A DNA stretch of 35,835 nucleotides from Candidatus Methanovorans sp. (GCA_020793565.1 DQIP01000222.1:1-35835), one strand, 5' to 3'; shown: positions 18,298 to 25,817, counted from the stretch's first letter. The notes: generated from the sequence alone by a model not told the origin. Numbers and translations are program-made.

Positions 18298-19338
18298 TTA
18301 TGCGTTAGATCTCACAATATTAAGACAATTATCCGTATCCCAATCAAAGACCGGATATTGGCGATCTGACTCCCTGGTTTTTTCATGCAATGCATGTGAA
18401 ACAATAGGCAGTGCTATCGTAGCATCAACAAAGACCTGCACTTTTTTAGCCCTCGGTGCGATCTTGCCCCATGACACCCCTTCATCGAACGTACAACCCG
18501 AAAGTCCGCCCCAATGCGGTACATCGGTTGTATATTGTATTGCATAGTCATGACCATTGACATCGGATCCCATGATAGATGCAACTACTTCGGTCTGCTG
18601 GATAAAGTTCTTGGGAACTCCTCCGCCTACATAAACAACTCCGGTTTTCTGTGACCTCTCAACAATTTGTGTGATTTCATCTACATCCTGTATCTGGTCA
18701 ATATTTGCAGTACACCCGTTCCTCCTGGCAATTGCAAGTCCGATCCCGATCGAACTGTCACACAGTGCGGGAGTGAATATAGGCACACCATGTTTATATG
18801 CCGTGACAATAATAGAGTCATCTTCTCCGCCGTGTTTTGCAATTTCCTTGCCAAGTACATGCATGAATTCCCTTGATGAATATGCCCTGTCCTCAAGTTT
18901 TTTTGCAAAATCAGCGATGAAGTGATCAACGCCCCTGAATTCTTTTTCAACAGCAAACACGTCATATATCCTGTCCACGCCATGTTTGTATAGTTTTTCA
19001 TCATTTGCTAAATGTGAACCCACATAGTGGTTCATGCCAAATGCCTCATGGCAGTCATGGAATATATTTGCACCTGTGCTTACAAGACAATCGATCATCC
19101 TGTTCCGTATCATATAAGAAATAATCTTTCGCATACCTGCCGGCACCATTGCACCGCTTAATCCCATAAGGATTGTGAGATTGTCTTCTTTCAACATATT
19201 ATGCCACGCTTGTACCGATTCAGCCAGTTTCCTCCCCTGAAATCCGGTCGTAAGCATAGCATCTGTAAGTTCACTTATGGAACGATTCCCCACATCAACA
19301 GGATTGGTCGGGGTACTTGTGAAAACATTGTGGTTCAT
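18298..19338 (-). CDS. dys: Deoxyhypusine synthase
   Basis: Makes the deoxyhypusine side chain on archaeal initiation factor aIF5A from a polyamine donor, with NAD. The family landmarks are NLTILMGLSGAMVPAGMRK, STGANIFHDCHEA, GVDRIYDVF, VPIFTPALCDSSIG, GGGVPKN and the active-site lysine in SWGKIAPRAKKV (K292 from this start). Retention of this lysine argues for a working synthase and not one of the catalytically altered paralogs. I use ATG 19338 (346 aa); a GTG at 19374 would add 12 residues. It lies 37 bp downstream of the arginine decarboxylase gene, whose product agmatine is a polyamine precursor and, in haloarchaea, a direct donor for this modification. Confidence 0.93.
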   Translation of the reverse strand: MNHNVFTSTPTNPVDVGNRSISELTDAMLTTGFQGRKLAESVQAWHNMLKEDNLTILMGLSGAMVPAGMRKIISYMIRNRMIDCLVSTGANIFHDCHEAFGMNHYVGSHLANDEKLYKHGVDRIYDVFAVEKEFRGVDHFIADFAKKLEDRAYSSREFMHVLGKEIAKHGGEDDSIIVTAYKHGVPIFTPALCDSSIGIGLAIARRNGCTANIDQIQDVDEITQIVERSQKTGVVYVGGGVPKNFIQQTEVVASIMGSDVNGHDYAIQYTTDVPHWGGLSGCTFDEGVSWGKIAPRAKKVQVFVDATIALPIVSHALHEKTRESDRQYPVFDWDTDNCLNIVRSNA

Positions 19339-19375
19339 GTAAATTCCGTAAATATTTCCATATATACTGCGCACT

Positions 19376-19873
19376 TTAGATCACAAAGACAACTGCAGAT
19401 AAAACAGTGGTCCACCGCAGTTCTTCGTCCACATCGGCTGCTCTTGTAATATGTACGGTCTTTATTGGCTCTTCCTTTGTCCATGTGTGATACATGCTTT
19501 TTGCAAGTTGTTCTGCATAATTTCCGGCTGCTGCTTTTGTTTGTCCAAAGGCATGGTGCTCGGAGATGTAGCCATGCATATTGATATCCTTTGGAATTGC
19601 GCAACCAATTGATGATGTGATCAATCTGCTTGGTTCATCCGAAGATATCCTTGACATAACACAAAAAACGATTTGACCCGGACTTAACTCCGCAAGTCCT
19701 TCTTCTTTTGACACGATCATACATTGCGGAGGTAAGATCGAACTCACAGTTACAAGATTATATTTTTCAATCCCTGCATTTCGAAGTGCTACTTCAAACG
19801 ATTCAAGATACTCTGTGTGTCTCCCGACACCGCTTGTGAAAAATGCTTTTTTTGGTACTAAATTCATGTTCAT
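19376..19873 (-). CDS. pdaD: Pyruvoyl-dependent arginine decarboxylase
   Basis: Decarboxylates arginine to agmatine, the first step of archaeal polyamine synthesis. The proenzyme self-cleaves between two serines to generate the pyruvoyl group; here S44-S45 in VTVSSILPP, with N39 upstream and a conserved glutamate E105 in SEHHAFG, matching the Asn/Ser-Ser/Glu set of the Methanocaldococcus enzyme. At 165 residues it is of family length. GVGRHTEYLESFEVAL near the start and TAAAGNYAEQLAKSM-like text near the end are typical. GTGGTAG precedes the ATG. First gene of a pdaD-dys unit. Confidence 0.93.
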   Translation of the reverse strand: MNMNLVPKKAFFTSGVGRHTEYLESFEVALRNAGIEKYNLVTVSSILPPQCMIVSKEEGLAELSPGQIVFCVMSRISSDEPSRLITSSIGCAIPKDINMHGYISEHHAFGQTKAAAGNYAEQLAKSMYHTWTKEEPIKTVHITRAADVDEELRWTTVLSAVVFVI

Positions 19874-19903
19874 TTACAACTACCACATCCGATTAGGTAA
19901 ATA

Positions 19904-19911
19904 ATATAAAA
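19904..19911 (-). promoter_or_regulatory. TATA box of pdaD-dys
   Basis: Read on the minus strand this is TTTTATAT, 31-38 bp upstream of the pdaD ATG, placing a start of transcription about 9 nt before the SD/start. The match to the archaeal TATA consensus is good and no better candidate lies in the gap. Not experimentally supported. Confidence 0.5.
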
Positions 19912-20053
19912 GATTCATTTTTAATAGTAATCATTGCTTTTAACAATAACCCTTTGATACTATTAAATTATTGTGAAAATACAAAATCTAATATGTTTTT
20001 CGAATGTGACCAATAAGTTTATCCAAATTTGTTACCAATTATGGTATGATATA

Positions 20054-20659
20054 ATGACAGGCAATCTTTACGAAAAAATTCATGGCATATTAGATGGCAG
20101 ACAGCTGTCAATAAGCGGTATTACGCGTGAGTTGAGGAATAAAGGCTTCAATGAGCATAGGTTGGTATTAACCGGATATCTTCGTGCGCTTCGTGACCTT
20201 GGGAAACTCAATGAAACAGAAATTCCACCATCAAAGATCTATACACATGTGGACAATGAAGAGTTATTCGAGGATATATATTCATTAATTGCGATACATT
20301 TGAGGAAACTTGATCTCGATGTTCGTGTACCTGTTGGAGTTTTTATCATGTCAGCATTATTTAAGAGACCTGTTTTCAAATATGAGATAATTCTGGCAGG
20401 ACTCAATCAGGGCAATATCATGAAGTATCTGGAAATGCCGGATTGCATCGTGCGTGAATCTGCAGATAAGAATCTTAAAAAATTCCGCGCAGACATTTCT
20501 AAGATAAAGGTACCTTTGTCTGATCCTGCGTATGAAATTATTGGAAATAATGAACAGGTTATGGGACTATCCAACAATATGTTGCTTGAGATGCTCAAGA
20601 ATATTGTTGACATAAGCGGTCTGGTTCCAAAGACAAAGCAAACGAAATTATCGATCTGA
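20054..20659 (+). CDS. Hypothetical protein, possible helix-turn-helix
   Basis: I do not recognise this family. The 201 residues (ATG 20054; an in-frame GTG-type start at 19973 would add 27 residues) are soluble, charged and mostly helical. An N-terminal segment, SISGITRELRNKGFNEHRLV followed by LTGYLRALRDLGKLNE (about 21-55), has the spacing of a winged helix in which RELR...YLRAL would bind DNA. The middle (VFIMSALFKRPVFKYEIILA) is more hydrophobic but not a convincing membrane span. Cysteines are few. GGTATGAT upstream is a weak SD. Its stop codon lies in the first unit of a 23-bp tandem repeat. Confidence 0.6.
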   Translation: MTGNLYEKIHGILDGRQLSISGITRELRNKGFNEHRLVLTGYLRALRDLGKLNETEIPPSKIYTHVDNEELFEDIYSLIAIHLRKLDLDVRVPVGVFIMSALFKRPVFKYEIILAGLNQGNIMKYLEMPDCIVRESADKNLKKFRADISKIKVPLSDPAYEIIGNNEQVMGLSNNMLLEMLKNIVDISGLVPKTKQTKLSI

Positions 20660-20726
20660 TGATGTATCTTATATTCACTTGATGATGTATCTCATATCCA
20701 CTTTATTATGTGTCTTATATTCACTT
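20658..20726. repeat. Three tandem 23-bp repeats
   Basis: Units at 20658-20680, 20681-20703 and 20704-20726 read GATGATGTATCTTATATTCA plus CTT, with 2-4 substitutions among them. They begin in the stop codon of the upstream gene and end in the stop codon of the convergent remnant. There are no spacers, so this is not a CRISPR array. Possible roles are protein binding or slippage-born sequence. Confidence 0.85.
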
Positions 20727-20909
20727 TACAAGTTCCGATGATTGCGGATTTAGCGGATCGTGTGCCACTTCGCGTGCAGTTGGCGAAGATAAGTAGGTAA
20801 CTGTGGCGTACATGCCGGTCCTGTTTACAGTAAAACTAACCTGAAACGCAGGTATTTTGGTGCCTGAACAGGGCACCTGCTTTAAGATGAAGCCCTGCGT
20901 CCCCCTCAA
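20721..20909 (-). pseudogene. Small reading frame without a proper start (gene remnant?)
   Basis: The frame encodes about 62 residues from a TTG and stays open further upstream to a stop near 20964, but no ATG or GTG with an SD is found. The text looks like protein (GFILKQVPCSGTKIPAFQVS, then TVTYLSSPTAREVAHDP), beta-rich, not low complexity, and resembles the C-terminal part of something larger. I do not recognise it. Either a translated small gene with an unusual start, or the tail of a lost gene. Confidence 0.35.
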
Positions 20910-20981
20910 TCTTGCGAGCTGTTCCAGTAGATATAAATAGTCCCTTATCTCACTACCTTTCTCTTCACGCTTTCAAAAAAG

Positions 20982-21389
20982 TCACAGACAATCAGCAACC
21001 TTTGCCAGAGCCTCTTCAACCTGTGAAGGCAGGATGTCCAGATCGTGGTTCTTTTTTATACCGAGTTCAGTCAGAACAATATTTTTGCTAACAGGTATCC
21101 CGGCATGCTCAAGCGTCTCCTTTGCACAGTTCAGGGGACAGCCGTCGATAGCGATTATGTAATCGCACCCTTCAGCAGATTTCACAATTCCTGACCTGTG
21201 TCCTCCGATACCGACCGTACACATCATCGTGCCCACACCTTTTTTTGCAAGTTTCACAGCAACCATGTTGCTGATCTGCCCGACATTCGATGCACCTGCA
21301 CACGGGAATATCCCTACATTATCTGATTCACATGAACATTTTATTTCATCTGTTGCGTCTCCGCATGAACATTTTATTTCTTCAGTCAT
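20982..21389 (-). CDS. DGC-motif putative zinc-binding protein
   Basis: A 135-residue cysteine-rich protein of the DGC (putative zinc-binding) family, named for the motif IDGCPLNCAKETLEHAG (near 82-98). Other family landmarks are FPCAGASNVGQISNMVAVKL and MCTVGIGGHRSGIV. Here the N-terminus is extended by a short internal duplication: EIKCSC appears twice (about 4-9 and 15-20), adding four cysteines. In methanogens this family usually sits, as here, with thioredoxin-like and permease genes. Biochemical role is not established. A cysteine-coordinated metal or metalloid site is inferred. Confidence 0.8.
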   Translation of the reverse strand: MTEEIKCSCGDATDEIKCSCESDNVGIFPCAGASNVGQISNMVAVKLAKKGVGTMMCTVGIGGHRSGIVKSAEGCDYIIAIDGCPLNCAKETLEHAGIPVSKNIVLTELGIKKNHDLDILPSQVEEALAKVADCL

Positions 21390-21410
21390 ATTATCACTTT
21401 TTGCATTTAT

Positions 21411-21830
21411 TTAAACATTAATTTTCACATCTACTTCGACCACGGTCTTCATGGAATTCAATACGATCGAATAGTCTTTAACCCGTTCAACCACTGCCAG
21501 CAGCATATCACTGTCCGCATCTGCCCTGATCTTAGGTTTTACCACGATCCTGGTAAAAACATTCTTACCGTCTACCTTTTCCAGATAACCGATAGCAATC
21601 GATTCATACGAAAGAGGAGTGATATTCGCTTTCTTTGCAAATGCAAGGAATGTGGTCATAAAACACACGTTCATTGAGCCTACAAATAAATCCTCCGGAC
21701 TTATCAATCCGGTGTGCCCTCCGAATTCAGGCGGCGTTGCAACTGAAATATCAGGTTTATCCTTCCCTGTTGATAGGATGCCCTTATGTTCGCCGCTCCA
21801 TTTCAGTTCATTGTGATATTCAAAACTCAT
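21411..21830 (-). CDS. OsmC-family protein
   Basis: A 139-residue OsmC-like fold, the family of thiol-dependent organic hydroperoxide reductases and related proteins. Seen are ISPEDLFVGSMNVCFMTTFLAFAKK with the first catalytic cysteine, the upstream VATPPEFGGHTG, and the C-terminal VERVKDYSIVLNSMKTVVEV. In classical OsmC/Ohr the latter segment holds a second cysteine (xCPVSNS); here the position reads YSIVLNS, so the resolving cysteine is missing. Peroxidase activity by the two-Cys mechanism is therefore doubtful. It lies in a redox cluster between the DGC protein and a mini-thioredoxin. Confidence 0.85.
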   Translation of the reverse strand: MSFEYHNELKWSGEHKGILSTGKDKPDISVATPPEFGGHTGLISPEDLFVGSMNVCFMTTFLAFAKKANITPLSYESIAIGYLEKVDGKNVFTRIVVKPKIRADADSDMLLAVVERVKDYSIVLNSMKTVVEVDVKINV

Positions 21831-21869
21831 ACATACATCTCCCTGTGACGGATACTTAACACTTAATAC

Positions 21870-22100
21870 TCAAGAAATCCATTTTTTTACATCATTCACA
21901 CCCGGCACCCTTCCGGCGATCTTGACCTCGCCATCAACGACCACAGCAGGTGTAATCATGACACCGTATGAGATGATACTATCAAAATCCTCAACTTTCA
22001 CGACCTCGGCATCCACTCCGTTTTCTAAGAGCGCTTTTTCTACAATCTCCTTTGTTTTATTGCATTTTGTACATCCGGTACCCAGTATCTCTATCTTCAT
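21870..22100 (-). CDS. Thioredoxin-like small protein (redox-active disulfide family)
   Basis: A 76-residue mini-thioredoxin. The active site is GTGCTKCNKT (C10, C13), followed by a helix and VMITPAVVVDGEVKIAGRVP with the cis-proline. The start at 22100 is fixed by a good SD, GAGGTC, six bases upstream; a longer frame to 22166 runs into the preceding gene. This family commonly accompanies permease and DGC genes in methanogens and is thought to be a reductant or carrier for them, which is inference. Confidence 0.88.
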   Translation of the reverse strand: MKIEILGTGCTKCNKTKEIVEKALLENGVDAEVVKVEDFDSIISYGVMITPAVVVDGEVKIAGRVPGVNDVKKWIS

Positions 22101-22119
22101 TTTCTTGACCTCATTAGTT

Positions 22120-22305
22120 TTACTTCCCTTTACCTTCATTACTTTTACCAGATTTATTACAGTCAAAACAGATAATCTCGTCTCCTTTCTGATTTGTCGT
22201 ATACTCTTTCCCGCACACGGGACATAGGGCCTTATGCAGGGAACTTTTTTTACCTTTGATTGCTTGTCGCATCATTTCCGGACTAAAACATGAACAGTTT
22301 GACAT
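22120..22305 (-). CDS. Small zinc-ribbon protein
   Basis: A 61-residue protein. An N-terminal CSC motif (MSNCSCFSPEMMRQAIKG) is followed by a zinc ribbon with CPVCGKEY and CFDCNKSG, CxxC knuckles 17 residues apart, and a basic tail. A very strong ribosome binding site (AAAGGAGG) precedes the ATG. It is cotranscribed with the mini-thioredoxin. Not recognised beyond the fold; metal handling is possible. Confidence 0.7.
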   Translation of the reverse strand: MSNCSCFSPEMMRQAIKGKKSSLHKALCPVCGKEYTTNQKGDEIICFDCNKSGKSNEGKGK

Positions 22306-22338
22306 TTGATTGGTTCCTCCTTTCGATCATAACCTCTC

Positions 22339-22521
22339 TTAGATCACAATGCTTAGCGCTTTTGGTTTGCACGCGGGAATGCAGAGCATGCAGAACCGGC
22401 ACATTTCAGGTTTTACCGGCATACAGGTGCCATCATGTATTTCCAGCACCCTGCGGTAGCATGCATCCACACATGCGCCGCAGCCGTTACATTTTTCCGT
22501 ATCTACTGTGATATTTACCAT
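22339..22521 (-). CDS. Small 2x[4Fe-4S] ferredoxin
   Basis: A 60-residue ferredoxin with two complete cluster motifs, CNGCGACVDAC and CRFCMLCIPAC, each CX2CX2CX3C. The prolines that usually follow the last cysteines are absent (YRR and KPK follow). ATG 22521, with GTGAT in front, is preferred over GTG 22530. As part of the cluster it may supply low-potential electrons to a neighbouring enzyme; the partner is unknown. Confidence 0.85.
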   Translation of the reverse strand: MVNITVDTEKCNGCGACVDACYRRVLEIHDGTCMPVKPEMCRFCMLCIPACKPKALSIVI

Positions 22522-22628
22522 TTTAATCACTAATAATCGCTACGAACTATTATATTAAACATAACCTCTTCAATAATTGATCATGCCATCTTTGTACGAT
22601 ATTCTTGTTACTATCATGTATCATCCTG

Positions 22629-23669
22629 TTAATGAACCAAAAAACCAAACGCCAGTCCTGAAACCGTTGCGATCATCACGACAAGCAGTATGTACACAAA
22701 AGCACGCTTCGTACCCATTATCCTGGAGATTACGATCATGTTCGGAAGACTGAGTGCCGGTCCTGCAAGCAGCATTGCAAGCGATGGACCCCTGCCCATT
22801 CCAAGAGTGGTAAGAGCGCTTATTATCGGTACCTCGGTCAATGTCGAAAAATACATGAGAGCACCTGCAACCGATGATATGAGATTTGAAGAAAGGGAAT
22901 TACCGCCTACAGACGATGCAACAAGTTCCTGAGGCAGGACCTCAACAATGATCCCTGCAAAGAATACACCCATCAATAGAAGTGGAGTTATCTGTTTTAT
23001 CAGGAACCACGTTTCTCCCATCCAGTGGGAAAGTTCATCGCGGGTGAACCATTGTAATGATAGGTATACAGTGATAGCGATCAACGGGATCAATGCTGCT
23101 AGTCTCATTGTCCAGGTCGAAAAAATCTCGCCTGCCAGGAGTATTGCCAGCAGAAGGATAAAGAGCAGCGTACTGTGCATGTGCTTTTCTTCTCCGAAGG
23201 TGTCGATCTTTTTGCGCTCGATCGTCCCTCTTTCAAACACAAACGCCATGGATAACCCAACTACAATTGAGAGCAATACAGCCGTGACGGCGCGCGCAGC
23301 ACCAAGGTCATATCCCAGTATCTTGGCTGTGTAGACAACTGCAAGTATGTTGATGGCAGGTGCTGAGAACAGGAATGCTGTTGCCGGTCCGATACCGGCG
23401 CCACGTTTGTATATTCCTGCAAAGAGCGGCAGCACCGTGCAGCTACATACCGCAAGCAGACAGCCTGAGACGGCAGCTACTGAATATGAAATATACCGGG
23501 GAGCATCTGCTCCGAAGAATTTCAATACAGATTCCCTGGAAAAAAGCGAGGCTATCGCACCTGCTAAAAAAAATGCAGGTATCAGGCATATGAGCACATG
23601 AAGTGCAAGATATTCCTGAATTGACAGGATGCCGACTGTGAACAGGTGAATTAAATAATCGAATGTCAT
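22629..23669 (-). CDS. Permease (ArsP/DUF318-like)
   Basis: A 346-residue polytopic membrane protein with about eight to ten hydrophobic spans in two similar halves and a charged central loop (ERGTIERKKIDTFGEEKHMH). The family motif CSCTVLPLFAGIYKRGAGIG, with C75 and C77, and FSAPAINIL are those of the permease group that includes ArsP, an exporter of trivalent methylated arsenicals. The matching second-half motif is STLTEVPIISALTTLGMGRG. Beside an ArsM-type methyltransferase across the intergenic gap, export of a methylated metalloid is the best guess; other members have unknown substrates. Confidence 0.8.
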   Translation of the reverse strand: MTFDYLIHLFTVGILSIQEYLALHVLICLIPAFFLAGAIASLFSRESVLKFFGADAPRYISYSVAAVSGCLLAVCSCTVLPLFAGIYKRGAGIGPATAFLFSAPAINILAVVYTAKILGYDLGAARAVTAVLLSIVVGLSMAFVFERGTIERKKIDTFGEEKHMHSTLLFILLLAILLAGEIFSTWTMRLAALIPLIAITVYLSLQWFTRDELSHWMGETWFLIKQITPLLLMGVFFAGIIVEVLPQELVASSVGGNSLSSNLISSVAGALMYFSTLTEVPIISALTTLGMGRGPSLAMLLAGPALSLPNMIVISRIMGTKRAFVYILLVVMIATVSGLAFGFLVH

Positions 23670-23774
23670 ACATTAAAATAGGCATTAAATCATTGATAAA
23701 GGTTGCGGTTTCAAATGTTTTTGAAACCGCGGTTTGCCATAATACGGTTTTGCCCATTTTAACAAGTTGTAAAT

Positions 23775-23903
23775 GAGACTGTCGGAAAAGTGGTGAAACC
23801 GAAACAGTTTGATTAATATTTGCAAGTAAAACGCCATGCTGCGCTGTGAATGATTTATTTAATAAGTTAGGACCCCCAAAATATGGACTTTTCCGACAGT
23901 CTA
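23775..23903. mobile_element. MITE B, copy 2 (129 bp, inverted relative to copy 1)
   Basis: The same element as 16757-16886 in the other orientation; interior and ends match closely. The left end is GAGACTGTCGGAAAAGT; the right end has one altered terminal base (A for C). TAAAT flanks it on both sides (23770-23774 and 23904-23908), a 5-bp target duplication. It lies between the divergent permease gene and the decayed membrane gene before arsM, so it may have disturbed or now supply promoter sequence. Confidence 0.85.
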
Positions 23904-23965
23904 TAAATATCAAGTCTTTTTGTCATTTGCCTGTCATCCACAGGTACATATAAAAAGTTGGAAGA

Positions 23966-24211
23966 ATAACTACGTTCACTACAAAATTAATTGAAATAAC
24001 AGGTAGCGAGATCAATCTGTCATATCAGGCAGTATTGTTCGCGCTCGTTATCAGGATACTTGTGCTCGGCGGCATCATCAACACATGAATGTGGTAAGTG
24101 TTCATCATTGGATCCCTTATGTTTCTAATGGACTATGTCTCAAGAAAGTGGTTCGATAATGAGCAGATACACGGCTGGATGTATGGGACATGGATGCCGC
24201 CTCAAAAATAG
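23966..24211 (+). pseudogene. Decayed small membrane protein gene
   Basis: One frame of 82 codons reads as a typical small archaeal membrane protein: FTTKLIEITGSEINLSYQAV, then a hydrophobic span LFALVIRILVLGGIIN, a second span VFIIGSLMFLMDYVSRK and the tail HGWMYGTWMPPQK. The position where a start belongs, after GGAAGA, is ATA and not ATG, and two in-frame stops (TGA then TAA, three codons apart) interrupt the loop between the spans. Both stops are explained by single substitutions. They are not TAG, so pyrrolysine read-through cannot rescue them. The frame ends 10 bp before arsM, sharing its SD, which implies it was once the first gene of that unit. Confidence 0.6.
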
Positions 24212-24221
24212 GAGATGCATT

Positions 24222-24980
24222 ATGAAAGGTAAAAAAGAGATTAAAGAACTTGTGAAAGATCGATATGGCAGGATCGCATCAAATGAGGATTCTTGTTGTT
24301 CATGTTGTTCATGTGACACCGATCCTGTTGAACAGGCAAAGTCAATAGGATATTCGGTTCAAGAGATCATAAATATCCCGGAAGGATCTGCTATGGGACT
24401 TGGGTGTGGCAACCCGACAGCACTGGCAGGATTAAAATCGGGTGAAACTGTTTTAGACCTTGGTTCTGGCGGAGGCGTGGATGTTTTTCTTGCATCCCGG
24501 AAGGTTGGTGAGCAAGGGAACGTTATTGGCGTGGATATGACGACTGGGATGGTTGAAAAGGCAAGAGAAAACGCAAGGAAAGGCAACTATACAAATGTTG
24601 AGTTCAGGGCAGGTGAAATAGAGAACTTACCTGTTGAGGACTGTTCCATTGACGTTGTTATGAGCAATTGCGTCGTCAATCTCTCACCTGATAAATTCGC
24701 CACTTTCAGGGAAGTATTCAGGGTTTTGAAGCCGAATGGCAGGATCCTTATATCTGACATAGTTATCGAAGGCGAACTCCCGGGGGATGTCAGACGGAGT
24801 TTAGACGCGTGGACAGAATGTATTGCCGGAGCCCTGGAGAAGCAAGAATACCTGAACACGATCACAAAAGCAGGTTTCAGAGATGTTACGATCGTTGCCG
24901 AACACTCTTTTTACAACCCTGAAATGGACGACAGAATTGCAGGAAAGGTTATCAGTGTTCAAGTGCGAGCACATAAGTGA
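24222..24980 (+). CDS. arsM: Arsenite S-adenosylmethionine methyltransferase-like (ArsM)
   Basis: Predicted to methylate trivalent arsenic with SAM. The SAM site is VLDLGSGGGVDVFLASRKVG (77-96) with GVDMT following. The three cysteines that bind arsenite in ArsM are present: C62 in MGLGCGNP, C150 in MSNCVVNLSPDKF and C200 in WTECIAGAL. An N-terminal cluster of five cysteines (C25, C26, C28, C29, C31) is an additional likely thiol/metalloid site. The ATG at 24222 has GGAG eight bases before it; an upstream frame to 24135 is the out-of-place overlap with the pseudogene. Divergent to the permease cluster. Confidence 0.9.
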   Translation: MKGKKEIKELVKDRYGRIASNEDSCCSCCSCDTDPVEQAKSIGYSVQEIINIPEGSAMGLGCGNPTALAGLKSGETVLDLGSGGGVDVFLASRKVGEQGNVIGVDMTTGMVEKARENARKGNYTNVEFRAGEIENLPVEDCSIDVVMSNCVVNLSPDKFATFREVFRVLKPNGRILISDIVIEGELPGDVRRSLDAWTECIAGALEKQEYLNTITKAGFRDVTIVAEHSFYNPEMDDRIAGKVISVQVRAHK

Positions 24981-25093
24981 GATGCCAAATATTGAAAATT
25001 ATCAAAAAATTGTTTATGAGATCCTGCAATACTTTGCAACTATCTTTTGTCAGATACAGTTGATGCGTATGCAGGTGCCGATAAGGAACTCAG

Positions 25094-25172
25094 CAGGCTG
25101 TCTCAAAACCTACCTCAATTGGATAATTATAACTAATAATTATTCAATTGAGGTGGGTTTTGGGACAGCCTG
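25094..25172 (+). repeat. Near-perfect 37-bp-arm hairpin
   Basis: A 79-bp inverted repeat with arms of 37 bp and a loop of about 5. Three positions are not Watson-Crick (25103, 25111 and 25122 with their partners); all are T opposite G or G opposite T, so a plus-strand transcript would pair fully, using G-U. The ends read CAGGCTGTC, similar to IS termini. It lies 113 bp after arsM and 380 bp before copZ. It may be a palindromic mobile element, a strong 3'-end structure, or both. Confidence 0.85.
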
Positions 25173-25555
25173 TAATGCTCATATTAACCCGGACTACATA
25201 ATCTTATAGATTATAGAGGCTGTCCTGCAATTCAAAAATCCAGGGAAAAGAAGGTTAAATATAGATTTAAATATAAAAAGAAGGATTGATATTGTTGAAT
25301 ACCGTAATTTCGTATGAACATATTAATATTTTTGGTCATGTCTCGTATATGATGACCTTTATGTGCTTTCAGCCCTGAAATATCTTCCATATACAGGATA
25401 AATTTAGGGAATCAGGTATCGTTTAGATGAACATTGTCCAGATAATCCATTCCTCTCAACTTCTTTGATACTTTATTAGATTGATGTAAATTATTTGAGA
25501 TTTCGGAAATAGTATTATACTTGAAAAATATAATAGTTACTGGAGGGTTAATACA
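25173..25555 (+). promoter_or_regulatory. copZ upstream region
   Basis: No gene seen. A degenerate copy of the hairpin end (GAGGCTGTCCTG) occurs near 25216-25227. The rest is AT-rich; a TATA-like AAATATAAT lies near 25525 and the SD GGAGGG near 25542 for copZ. A copper-responsive operator is expected but I can point to no specific site. Confidence 0.35.
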
Positions 25556-25759
25556 ATGACACAAGAAACAATCAAAATTGAAGGAATGACATGCGAACAC
25601 TGCCAGATGAATGTGACAAAAGCAATTTCAAGCGTATCTGGTATTTCCAGTGTTGAAGTAAATCTTAAAGACGGCCAGGCAACTGTAGATTTCGATGAAG
25701 GCAAGACCAATACCGATGCGATCAAGGAAACAGTTGTTGATGCAGGATACAAGGCATAA
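25556..25759 (+). CDS. copZ: Copper chaperone, heavy-metal-associated domain
   Basis: A 67-residue single HMA domain with the Cu(I) motif GMTCEHC (C13, C16) and the ferredoxin-like fold expected of CopZ/Atx1 chaperones. It is strikingly similar to the first HMA domain of the adjacent ATPase (both end VVDAGY), which suggests that one arose by duplication of the other. SD GGAGGG precedes the ATG. It would hand Cu(I) to the ATPase downstream. Other soft metals (Ag) are possible. Confidence 0.93.
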   Translation: MTQETIKIEGMTCEHCQMNVTKAISSVSGISSVEVNLKDGQATVDFDEGKTNTDAIKETVVDAGYKA

Positions 25760-25817
25760 CCTGAACTAAAAATATGTACTGCCAACACATTACTTTCATA
25801 AGGGGTGTGAAAATTTT

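Noticed and set aside
20658-20726. CRISPR array
   Set aside because: The three units are contiguous with no spacers and there are no cas genes.
23966-24211. Pyrrolysine or selenocysteine read-through of the broken gene
   Set aside because: The stops are TGA and TAA, not TAG; no SECIS-like structure is seen and the start codon is also lost.
24135-24221. N-terminal extension of ArsM to 24135
   Set aside because: It reads through the tail of the decayed gene in another frame and lacks an SD; ATG 24222 has GGAG.
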